From Prolixibacteraceae bacterium (lineage in GTDB: Bacteria; Bacteroidota; Bacteroidia; Bacteroidales; Prolixibacteraceae), in NCBI GenBank assembly GCA_021740385.1, contig JAIOZY010000051.1, positions 1 through 36,486 of the forward strand: a stretch of 36,486 bases of DNA, given 5' to 3'. Shown in pieces: positions 1 to 8,238 of this stretch (its first letter is position 1; every line of letters starts with the position of its first letter). The translations under genes and the position numbers were made by a program. The notes beneath the pieces were generated by a model, which worked only from the letters and a program-made list of their open reading frames with translations, had not been told where the DNA came from and searched no databases.

Positions 1-11
1 TAAATATCGGC

Positions 12-130
12 TGTCCGCTAAAATTTGTACTTTTACCCATGGCAAACTTTTTTGTGTCGTAACTCAAAAGTAGCCATTCCGGGTGGTACTATAAAATGTG
101 CTGCCCGGTTTTAAAATTTTTTACCGGACA
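12..130. mobile_element. Small IS/MITE-like remnant with terminal inverted repeats
   Basis: The segment opens with TGTCCGCTAAAA at 12-23 and closes with the inverted counterpart of TGTCCGGTAAAA at 119-130, so 11 of 12 terminal bases match. The interior is 95 bp and has no open frame. TG...CA termini are typical of IS21-type elements, so an internally deleted IS or a MITE is likely. No target duplication is evident (4-11 and 131-138 differ), so the boundaries could be imprecise. The terminal repeat supplies the stop codon that ends the neighbouring receptor gene. No transposase is visible; the window edge limits interpretation. Confidence 0.5.
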
Positions 131-1893
131 CTAATGAAAGTGAATGAAGTATGCTGAAATGGTTTCCAGTTTAGTGTATTTTGCATATTCACTACCGGAA
201 TGCCGGGAAGCGTATTGCCATCGTATGTTATACCATTATCGTTAAACTCAACAAATGTGTTATCTGACGCAGAGAATGCTAATTGCCAGTTGATTTTTCC
301 GGGCAATTGCATGTTATCTGAAAGTACAACATTCGATTGTATTTCTATGCCCTTATGGCTTGTTTTACCGGCATTTACACCGGTGAATATTTCTTCACTT
401 ATTCGTTTGGTTACCAGTAGGTTGTTTAAGTCGATGAAGTAAATTGTACCATCGATAAAAATTCGGGAATTTAATGAATGCCAACGTATCCCGCCTTCGT
501 ACATCCAGCCTTGTTCGGGCCTCAGGTTCTCGTTTTTTTGTCCGTTGGGGCGTAATGTTTCTTCAAGTGAGGGAGCGGAAAAACCATGGCCTGCCGATAA
601 AAATGCAGTAGCCGCACCTGTAAGTTTGTAGCTTAAACCCAGCCGGGGCGATACAATAACAGGATAACCATATTGTCCGTTGTCATTATTTAAACCGTTG
701 TAATTGTAATGGAGCTTGTTTATGTTTACCGCACCTGAAAAATGCAAGCGTGGTGTGATAGAATAATAAACCTGACCCGAAATGTTCCCATACATCCGGT
801 GTTCATCTATTTTATTGACAATGTTTTCAAGGATATCAGTGTCGTTAAATGTTTTCCAGTTGTAGTTTTCACTGAATAATTCGATACCGCTTATTATTTC
901 AAATTTTTTCTTGTGAAAAAACCAAAAAATTCTGAAGCCATAGTTTGTAATGTTTTCTGCCAGGTTGTTAAACGGACGTAGTTCAAAGGTGTTTTGATAG
1001 CCGCCAAACAGGGTTGTACGTTGTGTGGTGTTATTACCCAGTGTGCTTTTCAGGGTTGTGCCTGCAATTATTTTGTTGTATTGCTCATAACCTTTAACGG
1101 CCAACCAGTTTGAAGCTGCTGCTTCCGGCGAGTTTGTAAACGTTTCATGCGAGAGTGAACTGGGAATTTGAGCATTCAGGCTGGTGCCTAAAATGGTAAA
1201 TGATACGTTTGATTCCTTAATTGTTTTATTCCCGCTAATAACGGCATTGTGCCTGTGGTAATGGTTGTTTTGCCTGAATCCGTCAGATTTTGTGTTGAAA
1301 TATGAAGTGTTAATATTGAAATGTTGGTTGTTATAATTGGCTGAAGCTTTAATTTTCCGTGTATTGAAGGAGCCGTATCTAAAACCTGTTTCTATTGCGT
1401 TTAGGTTTCTTTTTGTTGTCAATTTTATCGTGCCTCCAAGCCCGGCACCATAAAGGGCAGAAGAAGGCCCTTTGATAAGTTCAACACGGCCGAGGTTCGA
1501 AAATTCAATATCTTCAATAACGGTAACTCCGTCGCCATTGGTAATGGGAATATCGTTAATGTAGGCTTTTATCCGGTTCGAGCCATAGGGTGTGCGGCTG
1601 CCAATTCCCCTGATAACAATTCTGTTGGTGCCCAGTGTGCCATGGTGCATGTATACCCCCGGGATGCTGTTTAGTGTGTTGTGAACCGACAAATTACCGG
1701 TTTGTTCCAGTTTGTTATTGCCTAATACTGAAATGCTGCCGGGTATTATGTTGAGTTCACCATCGTAAAGTGTGGCAGTAACATTTATGTCTTCAATAAT
1801 AACCGAATCGGGTGAATTTGCCGGTAAAAATATCGGAAGCAATATTAACACGAGAATAAAAAGAGGCATGCGAATCTTCTGGGCTTTATTCAA
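121..1893 (-). pseudogene. TonB-dependent receptor, C-terminally truncated by an insertion
   Basis: This 590-residue outer-membrane receptor has a hydrophobic signal segment (about residues 9-25), a TonB-box-like IIEDINVTA stretch, a plug domain with RGIGSRTPYG, NDIPITNGDG and GPSSALYG motifs, and a long beta-barrel with many aromatic strand ends. The barrel does not finish. After FTFIS the reading frame enters the terminal repeat of the small mobile element and stops at VR. Family members normally run roughly 80-100 residues further and end with an aromatic residue. Its start overlaps the end of the upstream sugar dehydrogenase gene by 8 bp, so the two are co-transcribed. The plug motifs resemble PqqU/YncD-type receptors as I recall them, which together with the neighbour suggests uptake of PQQ or a related small molecule. 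The substrate is inferred. The protein probably cannot insert normally. Confidence 0.75.
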
Positions 1894-3298
1894 CTGGTGT
1901 GAGTTTTACTATTTTGCCGGGTGTTTCAATGGCAACATAAATATAACCATCGTTATCTTGCACAACATTGCGTACACGCCCAATATCCTGTAACAGTTTT
2001 TCCTGGTGAACTACATTGTATCGTTCTAAAACAACCCTTTCGAGATATTGATAACGAAGCGAACCAATTAATATGTTGTTTTCCCACCCCGGGTATTTAT
2101 CACCTCGGACGAATATCATTCCGCAAGGTGCAATAGATGGGTCCCAGTAGGTTACCGGTTGTTCCATTCCTTCCTTATGTGTAATATCGGTAAAAGTTGT
2201 GCCGTCGTAATTTATGCCGTATGAAATAACCGGCCAACCATAGTTAAGGCCGGGTTTTATCAGGTTAAGTTCATCACCACCTTTGGGGCCATGCTCACTT
2301 ATCCACACTTCATTAGTTTCGGGGTGGATATCGGTGCCCTGTGGGTTGCGGTGCCCGTAGCTGTAAATCGACGGCATGGCATTTTCTGTGTTTACAAACG
2401 GGTTGTCTTCAGGAATACTGCCATCGTCGTTTATACGGTGAATTTTACCATTATGGTTGGTAAGGCTTTGGGGGTTGAATTCGCGGTAGCCGCGGTCGCC
2501 AATGCCAAAAAATAAATAGCCATCTTTATCGAAAGCCAGTTTGCAGCCAAAATGGTACGATTTATTCGTGTCGGGTTCGCCGTTAAATATGATTTCGGTA
2601 TCGTATAGCAGGTCGTTTTTTAAACGGGTACGCATAATTGAGGTATTGCCACCTTCTTCGTTTTTTTCGTCGGCTGGTGCGGAAAAAGCAAAATAAATCC
2701 AGCCGTTATTTTTATAATCGGGGTGCAGTTTAATGTCCATAAGCCCGCCCTGGCCTTTTACAAATATCTCGGGCAATCCTGATACTTTGTGAAGTTGGCC
2801 ATCCGAAAAACGATATAGAGTACCCGAACGTTCCGATATAAGAATATTGCCATTGGGCAGAAACTCCATGCCCCAGGGAACATCAAGCCCGCTTACAATG
2901 GTGTCAACCCTGTAAGTAAGCTCATCTGTTTTGTGGATATTGTCCTGGGTTTCCGGTTCTTCTTTTAGTTCATCCGGAATGCCTTGTTTTATATATTCAG
3001 CAAGGGCTATAACTTCTTCTTCGGTAAATGTTTTTTTGAAGCCCGGCATACCCATTTCAGGCCTGCCTTCAACAATCGATTCAATTAAATCTTCATCGTT
3101 GTTGCCAAACATCCAATCTTTTTTTTCAAACTTTTCGAGTTGAAAACCGTGGCATCCGGCACAATAATTTTCGTAGTTTTTGATCGTTTTGGGGCTTGTT
3201 GATGTCCCCGACGATGGGTTGCTGCATGAAGAATACCACAACAGGGCAGATACCAGAATAATTCCCGTGCTTATGTTGAAGAATTTTGATGTGAACAT
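1886..3298 (-). CDS. Cytochrome c / PQQ-type sugar dehydrogenase (GSDH family) fusion lipoprotein
   Basis: This 470-residue protein probably oxidises a sugar or aldose outside the inner membrane and passes electrons to its own haem. The N-terminus is hydrophobic and ends in YSSC (Cys25), a plausible lipobox. A small cytochrome c domain follows, with CAGCH at residues 46-50 and a likely axial Met in EMGMPGF (82-84). From about residue 125 there is a beta-propeller of the glucose/sorbosone dehydrogenase (YliI/Asd-like) family, with LDVPWGMEFLP, GHRNPQG and EHGPKGGDE motifs that surround the quinone site in relatives. The gene overlaps the receptor downstream by 8 bp. No PQQ biosynthesis gene lies in the window, so the cofactor may be scavenged. 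The exact substrate cannot be read from sequence. Confidence 0.88.
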   Translation of the reverse strand: MFTSKFFNISTGIILVSALLWYSSCSNPSSGTSTSPKTIKNYENYCAGCHGFQLEKFEKKDWMFGNNDEDLIESIVEGRPEMGMPGFKKTFTEEEVIALAEYIKQGIPDELKEEPETQDNIHKTDELTYRVDTIVSGLDVPWGMEFLPNGNILISERSGTLYRFSDGQLHKVSGLPEIFVKGQGGLMDIKLHPDYKNNGWIYFAFSAPADEKNEEGGNTSIMRTRLKNDLLYDTEIIFNGEPDTNKSYHFGCKLAFDKDGYLFFGIGDRGYREFNPQSLTNHNGKIHRINDDGSIPEDNPFVNTENAMPSIYSYGHRNPQGTDIHPETNEVWISEHGPKGGDELNLIKPGLNYGWPVISYGINYDGTTFTDITHKEGMEQPVTYWDPSIAPCGMIFVRGDKYPGWENNILIGSLRYQYLERVVLERYNVVHQEKLLQDIGRVRNVVQDNDGYIYVAIETPGKIVKLTPVE

Positions 3299-3512
3299 GG
3301 TTTTTTCGTTTTGAAATTTTAATTGATGTTAATGTGATTATACTTATAAAAACACGGTAAAAGGTATTCGGTTCATTTTTTGCTTTATGATTATATGGAA
3401 TGGCCACATTGCTGACTTATTGTGCCGTTTACCATAAAAAAAAGACCATGTTTTTTGAGTCGATGGGCATTGATTGCCTTCTTATGCTGCTGCCAACCGG
3501 GGGGCAGTATGG
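3299..3512. other. Intergenic region between ADH gene end and sugar dehydrogenase start
   Basis: These 214 bp hold the 3' side of the alcohol dehydrogenase gene and the promoter region of the sugar dehydrogenase gene, both on the minus strand. A weak stem (CTGCC/GGCAG, near 3487-3504) lacks a T-run, and no good TAnnTTTG box is visible. A minus-strand frame reaching 3407 overlaps the dehydrogenase in another frame and is not supported as a gene. Confidence 0.4.
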
Positions 3513-4688
3513 TTAATTACTCCGTTGAAGAATGGTGATCAGTTCTTCTTTCGAAAGTTTTACCGGGTTGTTTTTATTTGATGTTTTTGCAGTAATGGTT
3601 TCATAATTTTCAGGATCAATGCCGTACTCAGTTAGCTTTGGAATTTGTAGTATTTTGGTCATTTCCTTCAAGTGATTGATCAATTCACGGGCATAGTAAC
3701 CATCTGTTTTATTTCTTTTTTGGCCGATAAAAATTTTCCCGACAATTGCATACTTCTTCAGAAAATGTTTTTCATCAGGCGTTCCTTTTAACTTTTCAAT
3801 TGTAAGCTTGTTGGTTTCGGCCATCAGTGTTCCGCACACTAAACCGTGTGGAATTTTAAACATGGCACCAATGGGTGAAGCGAAGCCATGCACTGTGCCC
3901 AATCCTGCATTAGCCAGAGTAATGCCCGAAAGCCAGGCAGCCCAGGCCATTTTCGAGCGTAACTTTACATCGTGCAAATTTCCGGTAACCAATTGCACCA
4001 GTGACTTGCTGATATTTTTTATTCCCTCAAGCGCCAGTGCATCGGTCATGGGGTTGGCGTTTGTCGAGAGGTACGATTCGAGTAACTGGCTGAAGGCATC
4101 CATGCCGCTGCATGCGGTGAGTTTTGCCGGACACGAAATTTGAAGGCCGGGGTCAATCATTGCCAGGTCGGAGATATAGTTGTTGTGGCGCAGCGATTTT
4201 TTATAGCCATTTTTACCAATTTTAGAAATCACGGCATTTTTGGTGGCCTCACTGCCGGTCCCGGCTGTGGTTGGCACTGCAATGAATGGAGTTTTTTGTC
4301 CCGGGGCGGGTAAATTACCCACACCTTCAAGGTAATGTTCAATGTTTTCGGGACTAACCAGCATGGCCGATATGGCTTTCCCGGCATCGATAACACTGCC
4401 GCCGCCAATGGCAACAACTGCATCGGGCATGTCATTGCGGAATTTTTCAACGGCCATATCAACAACTTCGGGCGATGGTTCATGGTTAACCGGGTAAAAC
4501 TTCAGCCGGAATCCCTTAATGGTTAAATTGTTGAAAAACCGTTTGCCTTGTTCCGTTTCCGAAAACGAGCCTTTGCCGGTAACGATCAAAAAGTGTTTGC
4601 CGTACTTTTCAAGTAACTGGGGCAGGATTTCAATTTTGCCTGCGCCAAAAATCAGTTCGGGTATGCGGCTTACAGTAAATCCTTTCAT
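3513..4688 (-). CDS. Iron-type (group III) alcohol dehydrogenase with altered metal site
   Basis: This 391-residue NAD(P)-dependent alcohol/aldehyde oxidoreductase has the normal family length when started at ATG 4688. An upstream in-frame start at 4973 would add 95 basic, low-complexity residues lying over the preceding gene in another frame, so it is rejected. Visible motifs are the nucleotide-binding GGGSVID (95-101) and PTTAGTGSE (139-147). The metal site keeps Asp197, His267 and His281, but the position of the family His (FucO His200) is Gln201, and FucO His267 is Ser271. Gln at this position occurs in some annotated subfamilies, so the enzyme may use a different metal or weak coordination rather than be dead. 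It begins 7 bp after the YgiN/LsrG-like gene and is surely co-transcribed with it. The substrate is unknown. Confidence 0.85.
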   Translation of the reverse strand: MKGFTVSRIPELIFGAGKIEILPQLLEKYGKHFLIVTGKGSFSETEQGKRFFNNLTIKGFRLKFYPVNHEPSPEVVDMAVEKFRNDMPDAVVAIGGGSVIDAGKAISAMLVSPENIEHYLEGVGNLPAPGQKTPFIAVPTTAGTGSEATKNAVISKIGKNGYKKSLRHNNYISDLAMIDPGLQISCPAKLTACSGMDAFSQLLESYLSTNANPMTDALALEGIKNISKSLVQLVTGNLHDVKLRSKMAWAAWLSGITLANAGLGTVHGFASPIGAMFKIPHGLVCGTLMAETNKLTIEKLKGTPDEKHFLKKYAIVGKIFIGQKRNKTDGYYARELINHLKEMTKILQIPKLTEYGIDPENYETITAKTSNKNNPVKLSKEELITILQRSN

Positions 4689-4695
4689 AAAAAAA

Positions 4696-4998
4696 TTAAT
4701 GTGCAAGTATGTTGTACCTGATTCCTTCACGTGGTTGGGCCATAAACGGGGCAACCGTTTCGCGCCACTTTTTGTAGTGGGCAGTTTCTTTGTGTGCTGC
4801 CGCCGATTTTTCATCGGTGTATGCCTCGTAAAGCAAAAATTTGCACGGGTCGGAAGCATCCTGGCAAACATCGAACCTAAAGTTTCCCGGCTCGTTAACC
4901 GAGTGCGTTTGGTTTTCGACCGATGCTTGTATGAATTCTTCAACCTTGTCGGGTTTAACCCAAACATGAACACATGTTGTTGTTGCCATGGTTTTCAT
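4696..4998 (-). CDS. Antibiotic biosynthesis monooxygenase-fold protein (YgiN/LsrG-like)
   Basis: This 100-residue protein has the ferredoxin-like dimeric ABM fold. It shows HVWVKPDKVEEFIQA, EPGNFRFDVCQD and FLLYEAYTDEKSAAAHK, in the same order as LsrG and YgiN. Such proteins act on quinols or small keto compounds, or isomerise phospho-AI-2; no lsr transport or kinase gene is nearby, so an AI-2 role is unsupported. Translation may begin at Met1 (4998) or Met4. It is the first gene of a two-gene unit with the iron-type alcohol dehydrogenase, suggesting a shared role in handling a reactive carbonyl or quinone. The region upstream holds the terminator of the preceding operon, so its promoter must be compact. 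Confidence 0.82.
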   Translation of the reverse strand: MKTMATTTCVHVWVKPDKVEEFIQASVENQTHSVNEPGNFRFDVCQDASDPCKFLLYEAYTDEKSAAAHKETAHYKKWRETVAPFMAQPREGIRYNILAH

Positions 4999-5024
4999 TT
5001 TATGGTTCAGGATAGCGAATATAA

Positions 5025-5059
5025 CAAAAAACCCGTTTCAAACATCATTCAAAACGGGT
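5025..5059 (-). terminator. Rho-independent terminator of the envelope-stress operon
   Basis: Read on the minus strand, an 8-bp perfect stem ACCCGTTT/AAACGGGT with a 13-base loop is followed directly by six T residues. It lies 26 bp past the stop of the barrel gene at 5085 and before the monooxygenase gene at 4998. Confidence 0.85.
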
Positions 5060-5084
5060 ATGAAATATCTTAATAAATATGGTG

Positions 5085-5729
5085 TCAGAACAATCCCATT
5101 TTAAACGTGATACCGGCAGAATAACTTTTAAGTGCATCTTTCGAAACGCCTTCAATGTCGATATCGGAAGTAAAGCGGTATGTGCCGTAAAGTGCAATAC
5201 GCAACCATTTTGTGAAGTTAACTTCCAGTTCAACCGAGGGTTCAACTACCCAGAAAAAATCGCTTATTGAACTATAGCTTGAGTAATAATCGTAGTCGAG
5301 GTAATCGCTTATGCCGCCCACGCCCACAAGAACAGGGAATGAAACATGCACGGGGAATAGCGGGAATATGATGGGTTCAAGAATCAGGCCTCCGTAACCA
5401 CCGGCAAGGCTGTTTGCGTTTACGGCCTCGTCGTTTACATAGTAATCCCAGGGAAAGCGGTCAATGTCGTTTATGAAGGCTGTGCCTCCCATGCCAAAGG
5501 AGAAGAAGTGGTCCATGATCCAGCATCCGCGGGCCGATACGGTAACCCCATCTTTATTGTCGATAGGGGAGTAGCCCATTGAGAATGAACCGTAGAATCC
5601 GTCCCTTTTTTCTTTTGTAAAGATTGTTTTTACTTCCTGGTCGTCGTATCCTCCAAAGCGGACGGTTTCCTGTGCTTCCACCAGGGAGGAAATTAGAATT
5701 AATAATAGTATTGAAATGGTTGTTTTCAT
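5085..5729 (-). CDS. Outer-membrane beta-barrel protein, last gene of ECF operon
   Basis: This 214-residue protein starts with a Sec signal peptide (cleavage probably after SSLVEA, about residue 19). The rest consists of alternating hydrophobic/polar strands rich in Gly, Tyr and Phe and ends in FKMGLF, a typical C-terminal aromatic strand signal. It resembles the generic small porin-like or OmpW/OprF-size barrel proteins of Bacteroidota, but no specific family was recognised. It lies 27 bp downstream of another barrel gene and just before the operon terminator. The position in an ECF sigma operon suggests an envelope-homeostasis role, but nothing in the sequence shows the function. Confidence 0.75.
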   Translation of the reverse strand: MKTTISILLLILISSLVEAQETVRFGGYDDQEVKTIFTKEKRDGFYGSFSMGYSPIDNKDGVTVSARGCWIMDHFFSFGMGGTAFINDIDRFPWDYYVNDEAVNANSLAGGYGGLILEPIIFPLFPVHVSFPVLVGVGGISDYLDYDYYSSYSSISDFFWVVEPSVELEVNFTKWLRIALYGTYRFTSDIDIEGVSKDALKSYSAGITFKMGLF

Positions 5730-5756
5730 GGTATTTTAATAATATTGTTAAACAAG

Positions 5757-6257
5757 TTAGAAACTGTAATTAACGCCAATGGCAACATCGAGCGGTACTG
5801 CTTTAAAAATGTTTTTGCCCCAAAAATCGAAATAGGGTTTTACATCGCAGGTTATGGAAAGCGGTAATCGTCTGAAGTCGTATGAAACACCTATTAATCC
5901 ATCGAGCCCTATAACCGGGGCGTTAATTTCTTCCCAGTAATATCCGTGGTCTTCACTTTGAATGTATTGGTCCCAGGCAACGTAACCGGCGTGGATTCCG
6001 TAACCGTAATAAACCGAGAAGTTTTCAGGTAGGTTTTCAACATCAAAGTTGTGGAAATATTTCATAACGGTGAATTGGTCGCCTCCTCCCCGAAAGGTTA
6101 CCATAAAGCGGAGGGTTGATAAATCTTCTTTCTCAACATCGTAAAAAATGCCGGTTGAATGTCCAAGCCGGAGCCCAACCGCTTTTTCAAACTTTTGGGC
6201 TTTGGCCGTAACCAGTGCAAACATCAGGACTAACAGGAGTAAAAAATATTTCATCAT
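5757..6257 (-). CDS. Small outer-membrane beta-barrel-like protein
   Basis: This 166-residue protein has a clear signal peptide (LLLLVLMFALVTAKAQ, cleavage near residue 20). The remainder, with GLRLGHSTGIFYD, GYGIHAGYVAW and GLDGLIGVSYDF, looks like amphipathic strands, and it ends in GVNYSF with a terminal aromatic. This is the usual look of small Bacteroidota outer-membrane proteins. The start codon (6257) directly abuts the stop of the GIN-domain gene (6258), so translation is likely coupled. It probably sits in the outer membrane and is induced with its operon; no specific ligand or enzyme function is visible. Confidence 0.75.
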   Translation of the reverse strand: MMKYFLLLLVLMFALVTAKAQKFEKAVGLRLGHSTGIFYDVEKEDLSTLRFMVTFRGGGDQFTVMKYFHNFDVENLPENFSVYYGYGIHAGYVAWDQYIQSEDHGYYWEEINAPVIGLDGLIGVSYDFRRLPLSITCDVKPYFDFWGKNIFKAVPLDVAIGVNYSF

Positions 6258-7043
6258 TTAGTTTTTGTTTATCAAATCGCCCGATCCGTTAATAATTCGG
6301 TTTATTATAGGAAAACCAACATAGTATACATCGCCGCTTCCGTTAATGTTAACGCTAAGAAGTTCTTCTACATTCAGGTAAGTATCGCCCGATGCCGAGT
6401 TATATACTTCGGCTTCGAGGCACGGGTAATTGTAGGCATTTACATTGCCCGATCCCATAATTGTATACTTTGCATAATCGGTAATGCCTTCAATGTACAA
6501 ATCGCCCGATGCGTTGTTGCTGAAAATGGTATTCCTGCAATCGGCTTCAATTTGTACATCGCCCGATCCGTTAATGTTAATTTCAAGGTCATTTCCTTTG
6601 AAGGCTGTATAAACATCGCCCGACCCGTTGATTTGTATCTCGAGGAGGGGTTCCTTCAGGTCGCATGTTTCAACTTCGCCCGATCCCGAGTTGATGATTT
6701 TATTAAGCGTTGGGCCTTTTACGTACAATTCAATGGGTTGCAGGTGGCTGATGCTAACATGGTTCGATGTGCGTATGTCGAGCCGGTTGTCGAACACCGA
6801 TGTTTCGACATAAGGCAACAGGTTCGATTCACATATCAGCCTTACTTCGTGGGAGTCGGCATATTCGAAATAGACCTGAAAGCTGCCGTTGGAAATGATT
6901 TGGGTGAAATCGGGCAGGCTGCGGGTTTCTTCGGCAATATCACCGTTTCCAACTATACCGTTGTAGTTGAAATTAAAAATGCATCCCGATAAGCCGGTTA
7001 TCATTATGGCAAAAATGATCAGTGTTGAAATTTTTGTTTTCAT
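6258..7043 (-). CDS. GIN-domain (DUF2807) lipoprotein with NGSGD beta-helix repeats
   Basis: This 261-residue protein begins with a hydrophobic segment ending at LSGC, a good lipobox, so it is likely anchored in the outer membrane. The mature part is a head-GIN/DUF2807 beta-helix: NGSGDV, NASGDL, GSGNV and SASGDT recur about every 18-20 residues through residues 120-257. The repeats are visible in DNA as eight copies of an ATCGCCCGATCCGTT-like block at 54-60 bp spacing on the plus strand. GIN proteins of Bacteroidota frequently sit with ECF regulators; their molecular role is uncertain. A second ECF-type promoter lies 45-60 bp upstream, so the gene can be read separately from the sigma gene. 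Confidence 0.88.
   Translation of the reverse strand: MKTKISTLIIFAIMITGLSGCIFNFNYNGIVGNGDIAEETRSLPDFTQIISNGSFQVYFEYADSHEVRLICESNLLPYVETSVFDNRLDIRTSNHVSISHLQPIELYVKGPTLNKIINSGSGEVETCDLKEPLLEIQINGSGDVYTAFKGNDLEININGSGDVQIEADCRNTIFSNNASGDLYIEGITDYAKYTIMGSGNVNAYNYPCLEAEVYNSASGDTYLNVEELLSVNINGSGDVYYVGFPIINRIINGSGDLINKN
6276..6690. repeat. Eight-copy 54-60 bp coding repeat in GIN gene
   Basis: Copies of an ATCGCCCGATCCGTT-like block begin at 6276, 6330, 6384, 6444, 6501, 6558, 6615 and 6675. Spacing is always a multiple of three, so each copy encodes one turn of the beta-helix (NGSGD or a close variant). It is protein-driven, not a mobile repeat. Confidence 0.85.
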
Positions 7044-7071
7044 GGGTTTTTCTTTTACGTGTTACTTTTTT

Positions 7072-7102
7072 AAGTACAGCTTAAAAACAAAAGGGTTGCA
7101 AT
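7072..7102 (-). promoter_or_regulatory. ECF sigma-type promoter upstream of GIN gene
   Basis: On the minus strand the -35 element TTGCAACCCTTTT is followed, 16 bases after AACC, by GTACTT. A 13-bp block (AAAGGGTTGCAAT on the plus strand, 7090-7102) is identical to the one upstream of the sigma gene at 9319-9331, with the same spacing to a GT-starting -10 element. AAC/GTC-type elements are standard for ECF sigma factors. Confidence 0.7.
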
Positions 7103-7116
7103 CCCGGTATTTTTTT

Positions 7117-8235
7117 TTATCGTTTATGCAGGGTTATTTCCCCCGAAGTTGTTTTTAAAATCAGTTTAGGTGTTCTGGCTTCAATATCGCCGGTGCGCCC
7201 AATGTAGCGTATGATCTTTTCCTGTTCATCAATTTCTTCTTTCATGTCAATGGTTGAGTTCATAGGCAGGCTTATTTCCTCGTTTGTGGTTATGTCGAAA
7301 ACAACATCCAGGTTTTCGTCGAGGCCAAGGCTTATGTTGGTTGAGCTGGCATCGATGTATATGCTTTCAAATCCGCTGGTAATGTTCTCAATGGTCAGGT
7401 CGCCATAATTCATCCTGATGTCGGATTTCTTGTTAAATTCCGAAATTGAAAAATCGGTCCAGCTCGATTGGGTTTCAAAATCGTCAATCATTCTTATGCG
7501 GTATTCATCGCGGCTTGAATTAACGGTCAGTTCATCTATTTCGGTGATGGTAATGTCGGATGTTTTGCTGGTAATCCGTAGTTTTCGGGCGCTTGTCAGG
7601 TTTAACTCACCATAATAAATTTCGAGTGTGCCGGCATCCAGTCGGTTGATAATGGCATCGCCAAAGCTCATTTTTATATTGCTGTAACCATCAAGGTTGT
7701 GGGCTTTAAGTTTTCCGTTCGACATGTCGATGGTTACATCACCCTTGTAGTCGTCGATGTAAACATTTCCAAATTTGTTGTTGATGCGTAGGTCGAGGTA
7801 GTCGGGCATTTTCAGTTTCATATTAATTTCAACCTTCGAATCGGTAATACCAATGGTTTCGACAAATTTTGTAAACTCGCTGATGAGTATGTTCTTCGAT
7901 TCGTTAAGCAAGGTATTGATTACGATGTAGTGCCCCGACTGGGTAAGCTCGAACCCGATATCGTTCATTTTTTTCCGCAGCTTTTCGCGGTTTTTCTCCG
8001 AAACCTGCACAAATATTTCAACCAATACCGAGTCTTTCCTCCAGGTTTCGAGGCTGATATCGCCATATTTGTTGCTAATATCGACAACCGAGCTTTTCCC
8101 GATTTTAAATGATTTCGAAAGTTGTCTTGATTCGGAAACCTGGCCAATGGCTAATGTTGTTGCAAGCAGGCCTATGGCCAAAAGCAGCAATGCTTTACGT
8201 TTTTTACGGTTGTCGTGTAATTTTACTTTTTTCAT
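7117..8235 (-). CDS. DUF4097-like periplasmic/surface beta-helix protein
   Basis: This 372-residue protein has a charged N-terminus then a signal segment (LLLLAIGLLATTLAIGQ, cleavage near residue 32). The rest is built of short repeated strands such as NKYGDISLETW, NKFGNVYIDDY, MNYGDLTIENI and TTSGEITLHK, the pattern of DUF4097/DUF2807-type right-handed beta-helices. It lies 3 bp after the anti-sigma candidate and belongs to the same transcript as the sigma gene. A likely role is a structural or sensing component of the cell envelope under ECF control; no catalytic motif is seen. It is distantly similar in architecture to the GIN protein downstream, which may be a paralogous arrangement. Confidence 0.75.
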   Translation of the reverse strand: MKKVKLHDNRKKRKALLLLAIGLLATTLAIGQVSESRQLSKSFKIGKSSVVDISNKYGDISLETWRKDSVLVEIFVQVSEKNREKLRKKMNDIGFELTQSGHYIVINTLLNESKNILISEFTKFVETIGITDSKVEINMKLKMPDYLDLRINNKFGNVYIDDYKGDVTIDMSNGKLKAHNLDGYSNIKMSFGDAIINRLDAGTLEIYYGELNLTSARKLRITSKTSDITITEIDELTVNSSRDEYRIRMIDDFETQSSWTDFSISEFNKKSDIRMNYGDLTIENITSGFESIYIDASSTNISLGLDENLDVVFDITTNEEISLPMNSTIDMKEEIDEQEKIIRYIGRTGDIEARTPKLILKTTSGEITLHKR

Positions 8236-8238
8236 TGC

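Noticed and set aside
4689-4973. N-terminal extension of the alcohol dehydrogenase to an upstream in-frame ATG
   Set aside because: The added 95 residues are basic, low-complexity and read another frame of the monooxygenase gene; the 391-residue form has normal family length.
4519-5073. Long plus-strand open frame (184 codons)
   Set aside because: It lies antisense to the alcohol dehydrogenase and monooxygenase genes and their terminator, and shows no protein-like features.
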